63,228 nucleotides of DNA from JBLHKT01 sp043101615. GTDB taxonomy: Bacteria > Planctomycetota > Phycisphaerae > Phycisphaerales > UBA1924. Position numbers and translations under genes: made by a program. Shown piece by piece: positions 60,492 through 63,228 of the stretch. The stretch covers positions 1 through 63,228 of the forward strand of contig JBICID010000092.1 of NCBI GenBank assembly GCA_043101615.1. Direction: 5' to 3'. Position 1 is the stretch's first letter; each line of letters starts with the position of its first letter. The notes beneath the pieces were generated by a model. The model was not told where the DNA came from and did no database searches. It worked only from the letters and a program-made list of their open reading frames with translations.

Positions 60492-61061
60492 ATGATGCCA
60501 AAGCGATGCATTGTGCTCGTAGTGACATTGATGTGTGCGCTACCGGCATGCACGGTCAATCGATTGCGAAACGTCGATCTTCAGGTTACGGATGCCCGGA
60601 CGGGTGAGCCGTTTCAGAATCTGTTGATTGAGTCGGAGCATTTCGGCCAGTATCTGGTTCCGGTCGCCATGAATGCCTCATCCCAGCGTTCCATAACCGA
60701 TGACCGTGGTGTAGCGAGGGTGCCTGTTTTACGCGGAGGGGATGGAGAAGGCTCGACACTGACGATTTGGCTTCCACCGGCCGGTACGGCGTATGAAGAG
60801 TTGCGCAGGTTTGAAGGGAGCCGCATCCGCCAGAGTCTCTTCGAGGAAGTGTGGGACTATGACGAGGCGTCCGCTTTGGATTGGAAACGTCTTGGGATGG
60901 CGGTCGGTCTGAGGATTGTGGACAACGAGTTCGTACTCGGGTCGTCGAATAGGGGCGGGAAGCGGGTTGAAGTCCGGTCGGGTGAGTTGTTTCCAGCAGG
61001 TGTGTTCTCTCCCGAGTATCAGGTAGAGACACAAGTGGCGGTTCGATTTCTCGGGAACTGA
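60492..61061 (+). CDS. Lipoprotein of unknown function, lower G+C
   Basis: 189 residues. Signal VLVVTLMCALPAC is a good lipobox. The mature part has VDLQVTDARTGEPFQNLLIE and WDYDEASALDWKRLGMAVGL and no known motif; the beginning resembles carboxypeptidase-regulatory-like or Ig-like folds only weakly. Its codon use is visibly lower in G+C at third positions (gat, gtt, tct, aat) than the neighbours, suggesting later acquisition or relaxed selection. Two ATGs, 60492 and 60495, are possible; a TACACT box at 60483-60488 would start RNA near 60495, so it may be leaderless. Confidence 0.7.
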   Translation: MMPKRCIVLVVTLMCALPACTVNRLRNVDLQVTDARTGEPFQNLLIESEHFGQYLVPVAMNASSQRSITDDRGVARVPVLRGGDGEGSTLTIWLPPAGTAYEELRRFEGSRIRQSLFEEVWDYDEASALDWKRLGMAVGLRIVDNEFVLGSSNRGGKRVEVRSGELFPAGVFSPEYQVETQVAVRFLGN

Positions 61062-61109
61062 TGTGTTACGGCTGGCTGTGTCCTCCGCCGCGCGGCCCGT
61101 CGCTCACGC

Positions 61110-61235
61110 TCCGGGCTCAAGTCTCGAAATCACACCTCCGCGATCTCCGCGTCCTCCGCGTTCAATCCTGTCTTCCGCTTCGCGCCTTTGCTCTCCTTCG
61201 CGCCTTCGCGTACAGGTCCGTCGCCTCCCTACCCT
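61110..61235 (+). repeat. Pyrimidine-rich short repeats upstream of the glycosylase gene
   Basis: Short units CTCCGCG (three near 61135-61170) and TTCGCGCCTT (two near 61176-61210) make a pyrimidine-rich stretch. It is open in the frame of the following gene but has unnatural composition, so I treat it as non-coding. Confidence 0.4.
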
Positions 61236-61240
61236 CACCC

Positions 61241-61942
61241 GTGGCGCGACTGACCCGTTCCGACTACGCCCTTCCCGCCGACGAGCTCGCCCCTGCCCTG
61301 CTGGGCTGCACGCTGGTTCGCGTGCTGGCCGACGGGACGCGACTCGAAGGCCGGATCGTCGAGACCGAGGCCTACCTCGCACCCGAGGACCAGGCCAGCC
61401 ACGCCCGCAACGGGCACCGCTCGCCTCGCGTCGAGGCGATGTACGGACGACCGGGCACCGCCTACGTCTACCTCACACGCGGCGTGCATTACCTCTTCAA
61501 CGTCGCCTGCCTGCGCGAAGGCTCGGCCCACGCGGTGCTGGTGCGGGCGGTCGAGCCGCGGGGGGACGAGGCGGCCTTCGAGCGGTTGCACGCGAACCGC
61601 GTGGCCGGGGCGATGGCGGTGCGTCGGGCGATGCCGAGCACGGCGGGGAGGCCGGCCCCAAGGTTCAAGAACCGCGACCTCGGCTCGGGCCCCGCGAAGC
61701 TGACGCAGTCGCTGGACATCCGTCCGGCGCACAACGGGCTGGACCTGACCCGCCCGAACTCGCATGCAAGTGACCCCGGCCCGGTCTGGATCGAGGGGGT
61801 TCTGGGCTCAATCCCGGACAAAGAGATCGTAAATGATGCCCGGATCGGGGTTGAATCGGTGGGGCCGCCCTGGGCCGGGGCGAAGCTGCGCTGGTCGGTG
61901 CGTGGGAGCGAACACGTGTCGGTCCGGCCCCGTAAGTCGTGA
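61241..61942 (+). CDS. DNA-3-methyladenine glycosylase (AAG/MPG family)
   Basis: 233 residues. Removes alkylated purines. The AAG pattern is clear: LAPALLGCTLVR, then RIVETEAYLAPEDQASHARNG with the catalytic Glu, YGRPGTAYVYLTRGVHYLFNV, and GSGPAKLTQSLDI. GTG 61241 is chosen because it begins the conserved fold within about 20 residues; the upstream part is a repeat region. It stands alone. Confidence 0.92.
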   Translation: MARLTRSDYALPADELAPALLGCTLVRVLADGTRLEGRIVETEAYLAPEDQASHARNGHRSPRVEAMYGRPGTAYVYLTRGVHYLFNVACLREGSAHAVLVRAVEPRGDEAAFERLHANRVAGAMAVRRAMPSTAGRPAPRFKNRDLGSGPAKLTQSLDIRPAHNGLDLTRPNSHASDPGPVWIEGVLGSIPDKEIVNDARIGVESVGPPWAGAKLRWSVRGSEHVSVRPRKS

Positions 61943-62104
61943 GTGTCACTGCACCTGCGTGCGCTTCCCAGGAGCGTTGCCCGGGCGGTCCGAAAACGTG
62001 CAGATCACGCTCGGGCGAATCCGATGGATGCTTCGGCACGAACCGGATGACGTAGAATGGTTCCACGGATCACCCAGACCTCGGCGGAGCCGAAACGAGC
62101 CACC

Positions 62105-62509
62105 ATGCCTCAGACCATCGATCTCAAGGCCATTTTCGAGCACGCGGGCGGGTACGCCCCGGACGCCTACGCCTTCATCCGCGACGGGCTGGCCCACACC
62201 GTGGAGTCGGTGCACGGCGCCGACGGCGGGCCGCTCGATCCCGAGGACGATTCCCGGCACGTGGACGGGCGCCAGCTCTGCCTGGGCCTGTCGGACTATG
62301 CGCTGCAGCGGTACGGCCTGCTCGCCAAGCCGGTGCTGCACAAGTGGGGCATCCACGAGACGCTGGACTTCGGCAAGATCATCTTCGCCCTGGTGGACGC
62401 GGGGTTGATGCGCAAGACCGACGACGACACGCTGGACGACTTCGACCACGTCTACGACTTCGACGAGATCTTCGCCGAGCCCGAGTCGACCATGTTCAGC
62501 GAAAACTGA
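62105..62509 (+). CDS. Small conserved protein, Minf_1886-like
   Basis: 134 residues. The pattern FIRDGLAHTVESVH, HVDGRQLCLGLSDYALQRYG, HKWGIHETLDFGKIIFALVDAGLMRKTDDD and YDFDEIF fits the Minf_1886 family known from Planctomycetes and Verrucomicrobia, recalled from memory and not searched. Function unknown; probably cytoplasmic. ATG 62105 is preferred over the earlier in-frame codon at 62057. The stop codon lies in the first copy of a 16-bp tandem repeat. Confidence 0.75.
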   Translation: MPQTIDLKAIFEHAGGYAPDAYAFIRDGLAHTVESVHGADGGPLDPEDDSRHVDGRQLCLGLSDYALQRYGLLAKPVLHKWGIHETLDFGKIIFALVDAGLMRKTDDDTLDDFDHVYDFDEIFAEPESTMFSEN

Positions 62510-62557
62510 GTTCAGCGAGAACTGAGTTCAGCGAAAACTGAGTTCAGCGAGAACTGA
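62494..62557 (+). repeat. Four 16-bp tandem repeats across a stop codon
   Basis: GTTCAGCGARAACTGA repeated four times (62494-62509, 62510-62525, 62526-62541, 62542-62557), with R alternating A, G, A, G. Copy 1 contains the last codons Phe-Ser-Glu-Asn and the TGA of the 62105 gene. Confidence 0.97.
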
Positions 62558-62653
62558 CCTCCTCCCCCCTCACGCCTGTCTTGAACAGACCTCGCCGCGC
62601 CGATCCCGTGGCGTGGCGTGGATGGCGCCGATCTCACGGTGCGTGTGGCGTGT

Positions 62654-63085
62654 TCAGGCCGGGTCGCGGTAGGCGGTGATCTCGATGCGGTTGTCGTCGG
62701 GGTCCTCGAAGTAGACCGAGACGCTGACGCCGTGGTTGCGGACCTCGTGCACGAGCCCCTGCTGCTTGAGGTGCTTGCAGGCGGGCTCGAACTCTTCGAT
62801 CGGGACGCGAAAGGCGAAGTGTCGGTCCTCGTCGGGCGGGGCGATCATGCCTCCGCTGCCGTTCCCGGCGACCTCTTCCGCGTCCTCGGGGTAGAGGGCG
62901 ACGCCGGTGCCCCGTCCTGGCTTGCCGGAGAGCATGAGCACGGGCGAGCCGTCCCAGTGCCCCGGGAAGGTCTCTCGCAGGCCGAGCACGCGTTCGTAGA
63001 AGGCCTTGGCCCGGTCGAGGTCTCGCACTGCGAGCGCGACGTGGTCGAGGTGCCGCACGCGGAATCCGTTGTCAAGCGTCGCCAT
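62654..63085 (-). CDS. VOC (glyoxalase/dioxygenase) superfamily protein
   Basis: 143 residues. Two beta-alpha-beta-beta-beta modules: RHLDHVALAVRDLDRAKAFYERVLG with the first metal His, HFAFRVP in the middle, and VYFEDPDDNRIEITAY with the last Glu ligand. It is a metal-dependent enzyme such as a lactoylglutathione lyase-like or thiol transferase; the substrate is unknown. ATG 63085, with a good promoter 40 bases upstream. Confidence 0.9.
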   Translation of the reverse strand: MATLDNGFRVRHLDHVALAVRDLDRAKAFYERVLGLRETFPGHWDGSPVLMLSGKPGRGTGVALYPEDAEEVAGNGSGGMIAPPDEDRHFAFRVPIEEFEPACKHLKQQGLVHEVRNHGVSVSVYFEDPDDNRIEITAYRDPA

Positions 63086-63127
63086 GAGATGCCCCGATCG
63101 TCCGGGCGGGCACCCCGCCCGCCCTGT

Positions 63128-63155
63128 ACCCTAGAGGGCATGGCAAACCCGTCAA
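63128..63155 (-). promoter_or_regulatory. Putative promoter of the VOC gene
   Basis: On the minus strand TTGACG (63150-63155), a 16-base spacer and TAGGGT (63128-63133); start near 63121. Confidence 0.6.
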
Positions 63156-63228
63156 ACGAGAATACAGATAGTTCGAAAAAACCCAATTCTGTGGGACGCG
63201 CCGGCGCGCCGGCGTGGGCGAAGCTGCA
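63140..63228 (+). CDS. Possible 5' end of a gene running off the right edge
   Basis: An ATG at 63140 opens a frame to the window end, coding for a hydrophilic N terminus (MANPSNENTDSSKKPNSVG) followed by RAGAPAWAKL. AGAGGG precedes the ATG by one base, too close for a normal RBS, and the frame overlaps the VOC promoter. Too short to identify. Confidence 0.3.
   Translation, partial: MANPSNENTDSSKKPNSVGRAGAPAWAKL

Noticed and set aside
61061..61240. Upstream extension of the alkyladenine glycosylase
   Set aside because: The translated stretch is repetitive and low-complexity (Ser/Leu/Arg) and not part of the family.

Overview
The window looks like a chromosome segment of a high-G+C planctomycete, most likely of the Phycisphaerae type. 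I infer this from the following: a 16S rRNA gene of that general style; a DUF1501/DUF1800 pair; a small protein resembling the Minf_1886 family of Planctomycetes and Verrucomicrobia; a divergent sigma-70 factor; LPS (Kdo) genes; McsA/McsB outside Firmicutes; and an alternative complex III locus joined to a caa3-like oxidase. No database was searched, so the taxonomic call is an inference. I see no phage, insertion sequence or CRISPR array. The segment is mainly housekeeping and respiratory, with several unexplained structured RNA or DNA elements.

Layout. 1-1.6 kb: the 5' two-thirds of a 16S rRNA gene (minus strand, running off the left edge) with leader and promoter. 1.6-9.1 kb (minus): comF-like, mcsB, mcsA, rpmB, a DegT-type aminotransferase, dnaA with a possible DnaA-box region upstream, and a GNAT protein. 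9.2-13.4 kb: an unknown exported protein, rpmA, kdsA (minus), a candidate structured RNA, tRNA-Val, waaA, a G-rich repeat and tRNA-Lys. 13.4-18.3 kb: a SNF2-SWIM gene pair, a second candidate structured RNA and tRNA-Gln. 18.3-23.9 kb: glmU (N-terminal domain only)-prs-rplY-pth-rpsF, then ssb, a 4-OT tautomerase and rplI. This resembles the Bacillus gcaD-prs-ctc-pth order, but rpsR is missing from its usual place. 23.9-30.2 kb (minus): a divergent sigma factor, pilT, a membrane-tethered GspE-like protein with degraded ATPase motifs, and a CvpA-like membrane protein.

30.2-37.1 kb: an Mn-type superoxide dismutase with a long structured leader, an unknown membrane protein, then (minus) DUF1501, DUF1800 and heme A synthase. 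37.3-53.3 kb: the respiratory core. actABCDEF (alternative complex III) is followed, after a strong internal promoter, by an unknown one-helix protein, SCO, coxB (caa3 type), coxA (A2-type YSHP motif), coxC, a His-rich extended coxD and an unknown membrane protein. ACIII oxidises quinol and passes electrons through cytochromes c to the oxidase. CtaA supplies heme A, SCO supplies CuA copper, and ResB/CcsA at 55.9-60.3 kb attach the c-type hemes, so the 35-60 kb stretch encodes nearly a whole aerobic electron-transfer branch and its assembly factors. 53.4-63.2 kb also holds an OmpA-like lipoprotein, an amidohydrolase, a lower-G+C lipoprotein, an alkyladenine glycosylase, the Minf_1886-like gene with a 16-bp tandem repeat over its stop codon, a VOC protein and a partial ORF at the right edge.

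The observations I would follow first are the pseudo-GspE/PilT/CvpA cluster, the two candidate structured RNAs placed just upstream of tRNA genes, the sodA leader, and the repeat that places a stop codon in all three frames after the Minf_1886-like gene.
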